Assembly: GCA_041737835.1 (NCBI GenBank) | Contig: JBGSQY010000057.1 | From: Bythopirellula sp041737835 | GTDB lineage: Bacteria > Planctomycetota > Planctomycetia > Pirellulales > Lacipirellulaceae | Strand: one strand, 5' to 3' | DNA length: 64,000 nucleotides | Shown here: piece after piece, positions 46,998 to 56,481 of the stretch | How positions within the stretch are numbered: the first letter of the stretch is position 1 | Layout: each line of letters starts with the position of its first letter | Program-made: the position numbers and the translations under genes | Notes under the pieces: model-generated | Databases searched by the model: none | What the model saw: the letters and a program-made list of their open reading frames with translations, nothing else | What the model was told of the DNA's origin: nothing

Positions 46998-47687
46998 TCA
47001 AGTTCGCTGGGCCAACTGCCTCAGCGTCGTCATGCTTGTCGCGTAGTCGGGTGTTTTGAAAATCCCCGATCCCACGACAAACATCTCCGCTCCCGCGGCA
47101 GCAGCCATAGCTATTGTGTCATCATTAATTCCGCCATCGACTTCGATCATTGCTTTGTCGTGAAGCAACTCTCGCAACTGACGTACCTTATCCATCACGC
47201 TCGCCGTGAACTTTTGCCCGCCGTAGCCAGGCATCACCGTCATCGCGAGCACATAGTCGCACGCATCAAGAAATGGCTCCACCGCCGAAACCGGCGTGGG
47301 AGGATTGAACGCCAAACCGGCTGCCCCCCCTGCCGCGCGAATCGCTTCCAAAATGGGTCGCGGATTATCAGTCGCCTCAGCATGAATCGAAACGAGCGTG
47401 GCCCCCGCTTCCACGAATTGCACTGCGTAGCGTTCCGGATTGGAAATCATCAGATGCACGTCCAGCGCAAGTGGAGTGAGCTTGCGACACGCTTCCACGA
47501 TCGTGAAACCATACGTGATGTTCGGAACGAAGTGGCCATCCATGATGTCGAGATGCAAAACTCTTGCACCTGCTTCTTCCACCGCGCGGATCTCGCGTTC
47601 CAAATGTCCAAAGTCGCAGAGCAACATCGACGGCAAAATAACCGGCGAGTCGGCACGCAGTTCGGCGAACTTGGAACCTTGGGACAT
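46998..47687 (-). CDS. rpe: Ribulose-phosphate 3-epimerase
   Basis: A 229-residue TIM-barrel enzyme that interconverts ribulose-5-phosphate and xylulose-5-phosphate in the pentose phosphate pathway. Family motifs: PSMLLCDFGHLE, LHLDIMDGHFVPNITYG (metal His and Asp), DVHLMI, MTVMPGYGGQKF, and EVDGGINDDT with VVGSGIF. I chose ATG 47687; an ATG at 47717 would add ten residues without family match. It leads a same-strand run with the pseudo-phosphatase gene and accD. Confidence 0.95.
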   Translation of the reverse strand: MSQGSKFAELRADSPVILPSMLLCDFGHLEREIRAVEEAGARVLHLDIMDGHFVPNITYGFTIVEACRKLTPLALDVHLMISNPERYAVQFVEAGATLVSIHAEATDNPRPILEAIRAAGGAAGLAFNPPTPVSAVEPFLDACDYVLAMTVMPGYGGQKFTASVMDKVRQLRELLHDKAMIEVDGGINDDTIAMAAAAGAEMFVVGSGIFKTPDYATSMTTLRQLAQRT

Positions 47688-47921
47688 AATGGAAGATTGA
47701 CAAAGAGCTGTGCACATGGAAGACGAGCCACCGGCTCGACGGGAATTCGCAAGGAATGATATTCGCGAGTCTTAGCCTGTAACGCTAGAGAGGATAGGTA
47801 GGGCCTCATTATTTCATCGTGATCGCAACGGGGCAAAATTCTAGCAGTCCTGTGGACCACCGCTAGGGTGTGGACTCGGAGAACGCCGTTAAGCGTTGTC
47901 CCACAATCACTTGCGACCTGC

Positions 47922-48653
47922 TCAATTATCGTCCAGGTCTTCGCTTCTCGGCAATTCCGCTGGAGACTTGATGTTGAGCAGCTGATTGAAGCGATCCGTC
48001 GTGCGGTAAACCGGTTTCGGTGCCTCGCCTACTCTTTCGAGTTGCAACAGTCCCCGGCGAATCAATTGATTCAGCAGCGCATCGCTCCGCGAACCTCGCG
48101 CGCGAGTGACTTCTTCGGCATTTACTGGTTGCCGATAGGCTACCACTGACAACACTTCGATCGCTTGCGGCGTGAGTTTCACCTGCTTGCTGCGCCCACT
48201 CAATCGTTGCCGCACGATTTCGTGTTCGGACCGAAGCTGCATCTGGTAACCGGCCCCTTCCCCGACGATGTGATAGCAGCAGCCATTCTGCTCATAGATT
48301 TCATTCAACTCGGTCACCAGCGCATCGACTTCCTGCGGCGAGACATCGCGTATATGCGCGGCCATGGACCGATTCGTGAGCGGCTTACCATCGGCCAGCC
48401 CCACAAACAGCATTCCTTCAATGATCATTCTCGGTGAAAGAATTTGCCGATCGTTGGCCAGCGTCGTGGTTTGTACTTCATCATGCGACCTTGTGACTTC
48501 CGCTGCAGTTGGTTCCGGCGTTTCCACGGTCCCCGTCAAACGAGCGAACGCGGCCGAGAGCCGGTGAAGCGAAAACCGCCCGCCGCCTGCATTAGCTTCC
48601 GAATTATTTGGTACTTGAGCCACGCGCGGATCATACGCCGCACGTTTCTCCAA
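47922..48653 (-). CDS. scpB: SMC-ScpAB complex subunit ScpB
   Basis: A 243-residue kleisin-partner subunit for chromosome condensation with SMC and ScpA. Two winged-helix domains are visible: MIIEGMLFVGLADGKPLTNR (about 80-150) and LTPQAIEVLSVVAYRQPVNA followed by EEVTRARGSRSDALLNQLIRRG (about 165-225). An N-terminal extension of about 75 residues and a short tail are extra. There is no ATG: the frame opens with TTG at 48653 directly after a TGA, and a GTG at 48623 is the main alternative. scpA is not adjacent. It is divergent from the MscS gene across 133 bp. Confidence 0.9.
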   Translation of the reverse strand: MEKRAAYDPRVAQVPNNSEANAGGGRFSLHRLSAAFARLTGTVETPEPTAAEVTRSHDEVQTTTLANDRQILSPRMIIEGMLFVGLADGKPLTNRSMAAHIRDVSPQEVDALVTELNEIYEQNGCCYHIVGEGAGYQMQLRSEHEIVRQRLSGRSKQVKLTPQAIEVLSVVAYRQPVNAEEVTRARGSRSDALLNQLIRRGLLQLERVGEAPKPVYRTTDRFNQLLNIKSPAELPRSEDLDDN

Positions 48654-48786
48654 TCACAAGAGCGCTCCCAAACAATTGCTAGCTGCTAGCCCCCTAGTAA
48701 TCTCAACACTGGCTGATCTCGACAAATACCCAAACACGAACTAGATACCGCAATCTCCCAGATCATTCGAACGACAAGCACTTTCC

Positions 48787-49725
48787 ATGACTAACTATCT
48801 CTTTGCGCTAGCTGTTGCTCCCGTGCCACGTCCCGAGGCTGAAGCCTATGCCAAGCTCCATGCGGAGACCTTACGTTTAGTGCGTTCTCTCAACTTTAGC
48901 CAACTCGACCAACAACATTGGGTGCACCTAGGAGAATATTACGGCCTGCGAGCAATGTTCGTCATCGTGCTGATGATCCTGGCCTGGACGCTTTCCAGTT
49001 GGACATCCTCGATCGTGCAGAAGGCCCTGACGAGAATCAAGTTCGATCAAACACTCACCCTGTTTCTCGCACGGCTCGTTCGCTGGGGCATCTTATTTCT
49101 CACGGCGCTGACGTGTCTTAGTTACTTCGGCATCGAAACCACAAGTTTCGCCGCCCTGATCGGTGCCGCGGGCTTGGCCATCGGCCTCGCGTTTCAAGGA
49201 ACACTTTCCAACTTCGCCGCCGGGGCGATGCTACTCATCTTCCGTCCCTACAAAGTGGGCGACACGATCACCAGCGGCAACTACCAAGGCACGGTCGCGG
49301 AGATCGCCCTGTTCACTACCGAGGTCGATACTTTTGATGGTCGGCGCGTCATTATTCCGAACAGCTCGATCAACGGCTCGGTCATCGAAAACGTCACCTA
49401 CCATCGCCTGCGGCGAGTCGATGTCCCTGTGGGTGTCTCCTACGACGCCGACCTCGACACCACGCGGCGGGCTCTGGAACGGGCTCTCGCACAAGTTCCC
49501 CAAGCCGTTCGTGATCCGGCCCCGGATGTCGTGCTCGTGGGCCTCGGCGATTCAGCCGTCAATTGGACCGCCCGAGTCTGGGCCACCCAAAAAGACAATT
49601 CCCCGGCCAAGCAGGCCCTCATCCGTGCCGTAAAAATGGAACTCGACCAAGCCGGCATCGGCATTCCGTTCCCCCAACTGGACGTACACCTCGTCCAAAC
49701 CGACAAACAGCCGCTCGCGGCTTAG
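48787..49725 (+). CDS. Small-conductance mechanosensitive channel (MscS family)
   Basis: A 312-residue channel that opens under membrane tension to release solutes during osmotic downshock. Three helices (about 55-78, 95-120 and 125-145). The third is the Gly/Ala-rich pore helix (ALIGAAGLAIGLAFQGTLSN), followed by the MscS beta domain (FRPYKVGDTITSGNYQGTV and RVIIPNSSINGSVIENVTY) and a C-terminal alpha/beta domain. ATG at 48787. The last residues KQPLAA and the stop TAG are encoded by repeat P2 (49709-49727). A cupin gene and fumC follow on the same strand. Confidence 0.93.
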   Translation: MTNYLFALAVAPVPRPEAEAYAKLHAETLRLVRSLNFSQLDQQHWVHLGEYYGLRAMFVIVLMILAWTLSSWTSSIVQKALTRIKFDQTLTLFLARLVRWGILFLTALTCLSYFGIETTSFAALIGAAGLAIGLAFQGTLSNFAAGAMLLIFRPYKVGDTITSGNYQGTVAEIALFTTEVDTFDGRRVIIPNSSINGSVIENVTYHRLRRVDVPVGVSYDADLDTTRRALERALAQVPQAVRDPAPDVVLVGLGDSAVNWTARVWATQKDNSPAKQALIRAVKMELDQAGIGIPFPQLDVHLVQTDKQPLAA

Positions 49726-49727
49726 CG
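49709..49727. repeat. P2 palindromic repeat overlapping the MscS stop codon
   Basis: AGCCGCTCGCGGCTTAGCG. The TAG stop of MscS (49723-49725) is part of the repeat. Confidence 0.65.
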
Positions 49728-49810
49728 ATAACCAGTAGCTTGTCGGACTGCACAATCGGCGGTAGCCTAAACCGCTGCTAACTTTGCCGCTTGTTGCAGG
49801 AATAGGTTCC

Positions 49811-50188
49811 GTGGACGTTTTTAATTTGGCCGAAGTCCCCGCGTTTACGACCAAAGACGGGTCGGAGATTCGCGAGTTGCTGGCTCACCGCAATTCGTGC
49901 ATCACGAACCAAAGTTTGGCCGAAGCGCGACTGCCGATCGGAGCCAGCACGGCACCCCACTATCATCCGCTGTGCGAGGAAATTTATTATTTGCTCGCAG
50001 GCCGAGGCCGCATGCAGATCGAAAACGACATCCACAGCGTGGCCCCTGGCGATGCAATTGCGATTCCTCCCGGCAAACGGCATCAAATTACCAACATCGG
50101 CGACGAGACATTACGGTTCCTCTGCTGTTGTGCTCCTGCCTACGAGGACGAGGATACCGTCATGGTGAGCGATTGGCCCGCTTGTTGA
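49811..50188 (+). CDS. Cupin domain protein
   Basis: A 125-residue single-domain cupin. Both cupin motifs are textbook: HYHPLCEEIYYLLAG (HxHx4Ex6G) and GDAIAIPPGKRHQITN (Gx5PxGxxHx3N), giving a three-His/one-Glu metal site in a beta barrel. No ATG is available; GTG at 49811, 12 bases after AGGA, fits best, with a TTG at 49784 as alternative. It lies between MscS and fumC on the same strand. Such small cupins may bind sugars, act as isomerases or sense metabolites; the activity here is unknown. Confidence 0.85.
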   Translation: MDVFNLAEVPAFTTKDGSEIRELLAHRNSCITNQSLAEARLPIGASTAPHYHPLCEEIYYLLAGRGRMQIENDIHSVAPGDAIAIPPGKRHQITNIGDETLRFLCCCAPAYEDEDTVMVSDWPAC

Positions 50189-50250
50189 TTCACCCGGGCG
50201 AGACGACCGAGCTTTGTTAACAACCAACCACTGACAACGAACACAAAATC

Positions 50251-51666
50251 ATGACCCAATACCGTACCGAACGTGACACGATGGGCGAGATGCAAGTTCC
50301 CGCTGATGCCCTTTACGGAGCCTCGACCGCGCGAGCCGTCGACAATTTTCCGATTGCTCACGAGCCCGTCCCCGCTGCGATGATTCATGCCTTTGGCCAA
50401 CTGAAAGCCGCCTGTGCCGAAGCCAACATGAATCTCAGCAAGCTCGACGCCAAGCGGGGCGACGCCATCGTCGCCGCGTCCAACGATGTTGCTGCCGGTA
50501 AATACGACGTTCATTTTCCGGTCGACATCTATCAAACCGGCTCGGGCACGTCGACCAACATGAACGCCAACGAAGTGATCGCCAATCTAGCCAACGAACG
50601 GCTGGGCTTCGGCGTCGGCGCCAAAGGTAAAGAAGGTGCCGTCCACCCCAACGATCACGTCAACATGGGGCAATCCTCGAACGACACCTTCCCCGCCGCG
50701 ATGCACATCGCCGGCGTGACCGCCCTCACGCGCGATCTGCTCCCTGCCCTTGGCCGCTTGGCCGAAGCACTCGAAGAAAAGGCGAAGGCCTGGGATCACA
50801 TCGTCAAAATCGGTCGCACGCACTTGATGGATGCCACGCCGATCCGCGTGGGCCAAGTGTTCGGCGGCTACGCGGCCCAAGCCCGCTACAGCGAAATCCG
50901 CGCGGGACGTGCGCTCGCTCGCTTGCTCGAAAACATGCCCATCGGTGGCACGGCCGTCGGCACGGGCATCAACACCCACCCCAAATTTGCCGCTGAAGTT
51001 TGCACTTCGCTCAGCAAACGACTCGGCCACGAATTCCACGAAGCGGCCAATCACCCCGAAGCCCAAGCCGCCAAGGATTCGTTTGTTGAAGCCCACGGGG
51101 AATTAAAAACTATCGCCGTGGCCCTCAACAAAATCGCCAACGACATCCGCTTGTTGGGCTCCGGTCCGCGGTGCAGCATTTTCGAGCTCTCACTCCCCGC
51201 CACACAGCCGGGTTCCTCGATCATGCCTGGCAAGGTCAACCCGGTGATCTGCGAATCGGTCATCCAAGTCGCGTGCCGTGTGATTGGCAACGACACGACC
51301 GTCACCACCGCCGGCTTGGGCGGCATCGGTTCACTGTTTGAGTTGAACGTCGCCATGCCGGTGATGATAGACGCGTTTCTTGAGTCGGTCAAACTGCTGG
51401 CGAATTCTTCGAACGTCTTCGTCGACAAGCTACTCACGGGATTGGAAGTCAACGAAGAACGCTGCAAAGAGCTCATCGACCAGTCGCTAATGATGGTGAC
51501 TTCGCTCGCACCGCTGGTGGGTTACGAACAATCCGCCACGCTGGCCAAAGATGCGTTCAAGCTCAACACAACCATTCGCCAGTTGTGCCTCGACCGCAAG
51601 ATTCTCCCCGCGGAAGAACTCGACAAAGCGCTCGATCCCATGTCGATGACCCACCCCAGCGCGTAA
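50251..51666 (+). CDS. fumC: Class II fumarate hydratase
   Basis: A 471-residue TCA-cycle enzyme that hydrates fumarate to malate without iron-sulfur cluster. Family signatures: SGTSTNMNANEVIA, HVNMGQSSNDTFPAAMHIAG, IGRTHLMDATPI and the GSSIMPGKVNPVICE loop. The length matches E. coli FumC (467). ATG at 50251 follows a 62-bp gap after the cupin gene; nearby CAAAATC shows no strong ribosome site. It is the last gene of the mscS-cupin-fumC run. Confidence 0.96.
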   Translation: MTQYRTERDTMGEMQVPADALYGASTARAVDNFPIAHEPVPAAMIHAFGQLKAACAEANMNLSKLDAKRGDAIVAASNDVAAGKYDVHFPVDIYQTGSGTSTNMNANEVIANLANERLGFGVGAKGKEGAVHPNDHVNMGQSSNDTFPAAMHIAGVTALTRDLLPALGRLAEALEEKAKAWDHIVKIGRTHLMDATPIRVGQVFGGYAAQARYSEIRAGRALARLLENMPIGGTAVGTGINTHPKFAAEVCTSLSKRLGHEFHEAANHPEAQAAKDSFVEAHGELKTIAVALNKIANDIRLLGSGPRCSIFELSLPATQPGSSIMPGKVNPVICESVIQVACRVIGNDTTVTTAGLGGIGSLFELNVAMPVMIDAFLESVKLLANSSNVFVDKLLTGLEVNEERCKELIDQSLMMVTSLAPLVGYEQSATLAKDAFKLNTTIRQLCLDRKILPAEELDKALDPMSMTHPSA

Positions 51667-51897
51667 TTTATTTAGCGCCGGTGCTTGGGCCGCGCTCTAT
51701 GAACTCAGTGCGCCGGTGCTTGCACCGCATGTACTGCCAGCACACACATTGGGGGAATTGGCAAAACTTTTCCAATCGTTTTAGCTTGTTCGATTGCAGC
51801 AACTTTGCCGGCGCGGACGATACAACGACCGAGGCGGGAAATCTCTCCGCCGCGTGTATTGTTTATCCTGCAAAGTCTCGCTTGCGGATCGAAGATC

Positions 51898-53193
51898 ATG
51901 GAAGTTTCGTTTGCTCGCCGACTCGTCTATCTCCTTGGCATTGGGCTCCTGTGCTCGTCGAGCCTCAGGGCCGCCGACAGCGGTTCGGTCGTCTTTGTTG
52001 AGGATACCAACAATGCCCCACCGGCCGTGAATGCTGGCAGTGGCTCGTTTGTCGTGATTGACGAGCAGCCCACGCCAATAAGAAAACAGACCCAAACCAA
52101 ATCTGCTCCCCAGCGCAATGCGGCACGCAAGAACACGCCATCCAAGAATATTGTCCGCCACGTCGCCGAGGCTCCTCAGCTCGACGAAGCGGGGCAGCTA
52201 CTGATCGAAGCCCACACAGCTTCGACCACGGCCAAAACCGAAACCGAACTGACCGAAGTCATCGACAAGTGCATCGCCGCGCTTCGTTTGAACATCAAGG
52301 GCGAGAACAAACAGTTTGCCACTACGTTGATTTCGTGGTCGCTCAATCGCCGGGGGCAAGTTTATGCGGACGCTGGCAACTCGGAACTCGCGGACTCTGA
52401 TTTCGAAGAAGCTCTGAATTTTGATCCCAACAACTGGCGCGCCCTCCACAATCGGGGCGTCTCGTTTGCTGAGTCGGGAAAATTCGCCGAAGCGTTCGAC
52501 GACTTCAACACAGTAATCAAGACCAACCCTAAATTTGCGAAGGCCTATACCAACCGCGCGACCCTGTTCGTGCAAGCTGGTGATCTGGAAAGCGCCGAAA
52601 AAGATTATCAATCCGCTTGCAAGTTGGATGGCAAGCTCGCCTCAGCTCGCTTGGGCCTCGCGCGTGTTTGCCACTCCGGTGGTCGCTGGGATGAAGCCCT
52701 CGAGCACTTCACCGCCGCCGCGAAGCTCGATCCCGAGAATCCAGGCATCCTCTGCAGCCGTGGGGATCTGCTTTCCGACATGGGTCAGTATGCCGACGCC
52801 TTGGCCAGCTATGCGATGGCCATCGAAGTCAAACCAAGCTTTGGTCATGCTTATCGAAATGGAGCTTGGCTGTTGGCTACGTGCCCCGACGAACAATTCC
52901 GCGATCCGGAAAATGCCATTCTCGGTGCCAAGCAAGCCTTGGAATGTGAATACGGCGAACGCCACGTTGCCCTCGACACTCTCGCGGCGGCCTTGGCGAG
53001 TGCCGGCGAATTCGACGAAGCCATCGCCACGCTCGAAGAAGCGATCGAATTGGCACCCTCCACAGTTCGTGCTGAATACGTGGCCCGTGTGAAACTTTAC
53101 GAAGAGGGCCAGCCCTTCCGCACGCAACCCGTCGCCGACATTTCACAAGCGGTCTATGAAGAAATCGATGTCGAAGAGATCGACGCCGAATAG
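51898..53193 (+). CDS. Exported TPR-repeat protein
   Basis: A 431-residue protein with a signal peptide (residues 1-27, ending SLRAADS). A low-complexity basic linker (about 60-110) is followed by at least five tetratricopeptide repeats (about 155-385), recognisable by WRALHNRGVSFAESGKFAEA, AKAYTNRATLFVQAGDLESA, ARLGLARVCHSGGRWDEALE and VALDTLAAALASAGEFDEAI. The end is acidic (EEIDVEEIDAE). It should act as a protein-binding scaffold outside the cytoplasm. I chose ATG 51898 because it starts the signal peptide. It converges with the prenyltransferase-fold gene, 15 bp away. Confidence 0.85.
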   Translation: MEVSFARRLVYLLGIGLLCSSSLRAADSGSVVFVEDTNNAPPAVNAGSGSFVVIDEQPTPIRKQTQTKSAPQRNAARKNTPSKNIVRHVAEAPQLDEAGQLLIEAHTASTTAKTETELTEVIDKCIAALRLNIKGENKQFATTLISWSLNRRGQVYADAGNSELADSDFEEALNFDPNNWRALHNRGVSFAESGKFAEAFDDFNTVIKTNPKFAKAYTNRATLFVQAGDLESAEKDYQSACKLDGKLASARLGLARVCHSGGRWDEALEHFTAAAKLDPENPGILCSRGDLLSDMGQYADALASYAMAIEVKPSFGHAYRNGAWLLATCPDEQFRDPENAILGAKQALECEYGERHVALDTLAAALASAGEFDEAIATLEEAIELAPSTVRAEYVARVKLYEEGQPFRTQPVADISQAVYEEIDVEEIDAE

Positions 53194-53208
53194 TAATCGC
53201 TCCCGCGA

Positions 53209-54552
53209 CTATTTCACGGGCAAATCGTCGTGCAGACAGCGAACGAGCGCCGACACGGCCATCGCCGTGCCGTACTGCTGGTGATAATCGTACAAAATGT
53301 AGTCCCACCAACTGCCATCTTTTTCTTGCAACGGCATCAGAATTTTGGCCAAGTGATCCTGATAAAACGCTCGCTGCTCGCCGGGAAGCTCGTCGATGCA
53401 CATCGCCGCGTAATAGTGGCCGTAGTAATAAAAATAACCCGCCACGCCAAAATCCGCGAAGTGTGGCGACTGCGCCGGGTAGTTACGTTTACGGCTCATA
53501 CTGAGCCAACCATTTCGCACGATCAGCCGGTCGAGCCATGTTTCGATGACTTCGTCGGTCACCATTTTGTCGCCGTACATTCGCAGCGCCAGATTACAAA
53601 CCTGCGAACGGCCTAAACTCCCCGCCGGGCGATTGATATCCATCCGCGGCGCGTATTTCAAATACTCGCCGTAGGCGTAAGCAAAGTCGGGGTAACGCTG
53701 CCGCAAAATCGAGTCAACGGCCGGCTTTGTGAGCGATTCGGGGATCTTAAAGCCCAAACCTTCCGCTTTTTTGAGGGCAATCAACACGGTCGCCGTGGTG
53801 AAGCTAATTGAACTCCCCGTAGGCCGCTGCTGTTTGGCTCGCCGCGGCTGTACCGCGTTGCCGTACTTGTCGGTGAAAGGATCATCGTAATATCCCCAGC
53901 CGCCATTAATGAACGAATCCTGCTCCAAGCGGCGAATGTGGTATTCAATGAACTTGCGTAACCGGGCTTGCAACTCGGTATTGCCTTCAGCTCGATCATA
54001 TAATGCGACGGCCGTCTGAACGCCGTAGGCATGCCCCCACACATTGTAGAGCGCGTGTCCAAAGTAATCGTCGTACATATCCGGGGCGCTCCGCCGCAGG
54101 TCGCCCCCTTCACCCAACAACCAATCCTGCGAGCGATCAATGGCCGCTTCGATCTTTTCGTGTTCTTTGCCATCAAACAAAGGGCTCGCGGCCACCAGGG
54201 CTTCAATCGCTAGTGCCGTTGTCCCCATCCGATAAGCATGATGAGCGCCCGGCACGGGCGCCCAAATCTTGTAATACTTGCCGTTCTCCGAACGCCCCCA
54301 CGCCCCTGATTTGAGTTGTGTTTCGATCAGAAAATCGACGCCTCGCTTGATCGACTCTTTGATCTCAGCCCGACTCGGTGACTCCGTCGGCTGCGGCTTC
54401 GGCCCTTCAATCGACAACGGATAGACAGGCTTTTCATCAGTGGCAACGCTCGCCACGTCATCTTCACTCGCCAGACCAAGCGACGCACAGAAACTCCACA
54501 CCATCAGCGCAAACAAAAACCGCACTGACAAATTCTGGAGATAGCTGAACAT
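53209..54552 (-). CDS. Exported prenyltransferase/squalene-oxidase-repeat protein
   Basis: A 447-residue protein with a signal peptide (about 1-28, FALMVWSFCASLGLA). The rest is an alpha/alpha-barrel of the prenyltransferase/terpene-cyclase fold; repeat-like blocks are GVDFLIETQLKSGAWG, FGHALYNVWGHAYGVQTAVA, INGGWGYYDD and DGSWWDYILYDYHQQYGTAM. I see no DxDD catalytic motif of squalene-hopene cyclases, and export makes cyclase activity unlikely. Such proteins are frequent in planctomycetes with no known role. ATG at 54552. It is followed on its 5' side by the HlyD-like adaptor gene on the same strand, 123 bp away. Confidence 0.8.
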   Translation of the reverse strand: MFSYLQNLSVRFLFALMVWSFCASLGLASEDDVASVATDEKPVYPLSIEGPKPQPTESPSRAEIKESIKRGVDFLIETQLKSGAWGRSENGKYYKIWAPVPGAHHAYRMGTTALAIEALVAASPLFDGKEHEKIEAAIDRSQDWLLGEGGDLRRSAPDMYDDYFGHALYNVWGHAYGVQTAVALYDRAEGNTELQARLRKFIEYHIRRLEQDSFINGGWGYYDDPFTDKYGNAVQPRRAKQQRPTGSSISFTTATVLIALKKAEGLGFKIPESLTKPAVDSILRQRYPDFAYAYGEYLKYAPRMDINRPAGSLGRSQVCNLALRMYGDKMVTDEVIETWLDRLIVRNGWLSMSRKRNYPAQSPHFADFGVAGYFYYYGHYYAAMCIDELPGEQRAFYQDHLAKILMPLQEKDGSWWDYILYDYHQQYGTAMAVSALVRCLHDDLPVK

Positions 54553-54564
54553 GGAATCTCAAAC

Positions 54565-54598
54565 GTAGGCCGGACCGAGCAACGCGAGTTCCGGCAAC
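54565..54598. repeat. P4 imperfect palindrome (copy 2)
   Basis: GTAGGCCGGACC pairs with GTTCCGGC across a short loop; compare 21819-21854. It lies between the adaptor and prenyltransferase-fold genes. Confidence 0.5.
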
Positions 54599-54675
54599 AA
54601 AACCATTCGTGTATTTCGAGCCAACACAATTTTTATGGCGTGGTTAAAAAATCTTATCTGTACTTGAGAACGACC

Positions 54676-56481
54676 TCATTCGTCCTCTTCATCCTTTTTC
54701 TTATCTTCCTTGACAATTTTATCCCCAACCTTCAATCCAGATAGAATTTCAACCTCTTTATCCTTCGTCTTACCAATTTTCACCTCACGGCGAACCGGCT
54801 CACGGTCGTCTCCCTTGAAGAGCATCACATACTTGATCTTATCATCGTCCTCATCGGTATTGATCAGATCCGCTGGCACCATCAGGGCATCTTTCTTGTC
54901 GTAGGTAGTCACTTCCACGCTGCAACTCATCCCCGCCACAAGCCAATCGGGCAAATCTTCCTTATCCAGATCGAGCCGCATTTCAAACTTCTTGCCGCCC
55001 CCAGGAATTCCCGCCAGCTTGGTCACCTTGGCTGCCAGTTCATCGTCGGTATCCGCCGTGGGAGTCGTCGTGGCTTTCATCCCCGTCTTAAATTCCGGCA
55101 AGTCCTTTTCGCCAATGTTTGTGACAACATAGAGCGGCCTTTGCTTGACGATTGTCATCAACACCGTATTAGGCGGGATCATGCTATACGGCACAAGCTT
55201 CGCCATCATCGAGCCGATCTCGGCCCACTGCCCGCTCACGCAGCGGCCATAGTAAACCGTGCCGTCAGTCGGTGCTTTGATCACCATCAGATCGCGATCT
55301 TTCAGCAATTTCGCATTGGCTTGCAAACTCTTGGATCGCGCAGCCCGCTTCTTTTCGAGATCGTACTTGCCTTGCGTGGTTCCCAGTTCCATCGCCGTTT
55401 TGGCTTGTTCCAGCGCGAGTTTCGCCTCGTTCAAAGCCGTCGTGTAGAACAAATCGTTCCGCGGCAACGACACGTTGAGTGTGTAATCGCGATTCGCTTC
55501 TTGAAGCTCCAACATCAGCTTGGCAGTCGAGACTTCAAATTCTTGCCGACGCAAAACGATCTCTTCCGTCTCTTCGGTGATCTCGTCGGCCTCGTACATC
55601 TTTTTGAGCTGTTCGAGTTCTTCTTCTTGCGAAGCGAGATCTTCCTTCGACGACTCGTAGCGATACTTGGCAATCCGCTCGGCAAACGGGCGGTCCGTAT
55701 CCAGATAATATTTGTGGTCTTCAACCAGCTGATCGTGAGACCGCTTCGCCGCTTCGTAGGCGAGCTTTAACAGCTTCTCGGTCCGCGGCGCTTGTTCCTC
55801 CGCCTGCATGAGTGCCAATTCACTTAGTCGCTGATCGATCGTTTCATCGGCAAGCTTTTCTTCAATTTGCTCGTCGTCGAATCGCACGAGCACGTCACCC
55901 TTCTTAACTTCCGTGCCATGCTCGACCGCTTCCTTGACCACATAGCGGGCCCAAGTATCCGGCCGCAACGCGACTTCTTCCATATCCTCCGCGACAAAGA
56001 CTCCGTCGAGTTTTTGCTCAATCTTCAGCGGCTTCTTCTTGACCGTGAAGGGTTTCGCCTTCGGCTTCTCCTCGGCCTCTGATTTCTCTTCATCCTTCTC
56101 GGTCGACTCGGCCTTCTCCTTGGCGTCAGCTTTTTCTGATTTTGATGCTTTATCTTTCTTGTCGCCGGCTTCTTCTTTGGCTGGTTTCTTGTCTTTTTTC
56201 TCAGCGTCTTCGTCATCAGCCTCCTTGTCGTCGGCATCATGCGCGTCGGCCGACTTCTTTTCGTCCTTGCTCTTTGAGTCGTCGGACTTCTTGTCGTCGT
56301 CTATGTCGGAATCCTCTGCCTCATCAGCCGGATCAGGTTCCTGATCCGGCTTATCCGCAGCAGCTACCGCGGTCGTCGAAACCAAATTTGCATCCCGAGC
56401 CACCAGCGGCGCCCACAACATGGCCAAACAGACAAGTGTCGCGCCCATCAACACTAGCGGGCAACGATTCAACACAGACAT
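54676..56481 (-). CDS. HlyD/RND-type periplasmic adaptor-like protein with highly charged linker
   Basis: A 601-residue protein. After a signal/anchor segment (about 12-40) comes a stretch of about 110 residues made almost only of Lys, Asp, Glu, Ser and Ala (about 45-150). The adaptor part follows: a lipoyl-like half (DGVFVAEDMEEVALRPDTW, HGTEVKKGDVLVRFDDEQI), a long coiled-coil hairpin (about 215-370, with LASQEEELEQLKKMYEADEI), the second lipoyl half (VIKAPTDGTVYYG), and beta-barrel/MP domains (FEMRLDLDKEDLPDWLVAGM). The C-terminus is again Lys/Asp/Glu-rich. ATG 56481 has GGAG eight bases upstream. No transporter or outer-membrane gene is adjacent, so its partner is unknown. Confidence 0.85.
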   Translation of the reverse strand: MSVLNRCPLVLMGATLVCLAMLWAPLVARDANLVSTTAVAAADKPDQEPDPADEAEDSDIDDDKKSDDSKSKDEKKSADAHDADDKEADDEDAEKKDKKPAKEEAGDKKDKASKSEKADAKEKAESTEKDEEKSEAEEKPKAKPFTVKKKPLKIEQKLDGVFVAEDMEEVALRPDTWARYVVKEAVEHGTEVKKGDVLVRFDDEQIEEKLADETIDQRLSELALMQAEEQAPRTEKLLKLAYEAAKRSHDQLVEDHKYYLDTDRPFAERIAKYRYESSKEDLASQEEELEQLKKMYEADEITEETEEIVLRRQEFEVSTAKLMLELQEANRDYTLNVSLPRNDLFYTTALNEAKLALEQAKTAMELGTTQGKYDLEKKRAARSKSLQANAKLLKDRDLMVIKAPTDGTVYYGRCVSGQWAEIGSMMAKLVPYSMIPPNTVLMTIVKQRPLYVVTNIGEKDLPEFKTGMKATTTPTADTDDELAAKVTKLAGIPGGGKKFEMRLDLDKEDLPDWLVAGMSCSVEVTTYDKKDALMVPADLINTDEDDDKIKYVMLFKGDDREPVRREVKIGKTKDKEVEILSGLKVGDKIVKEDKKKDEEDE

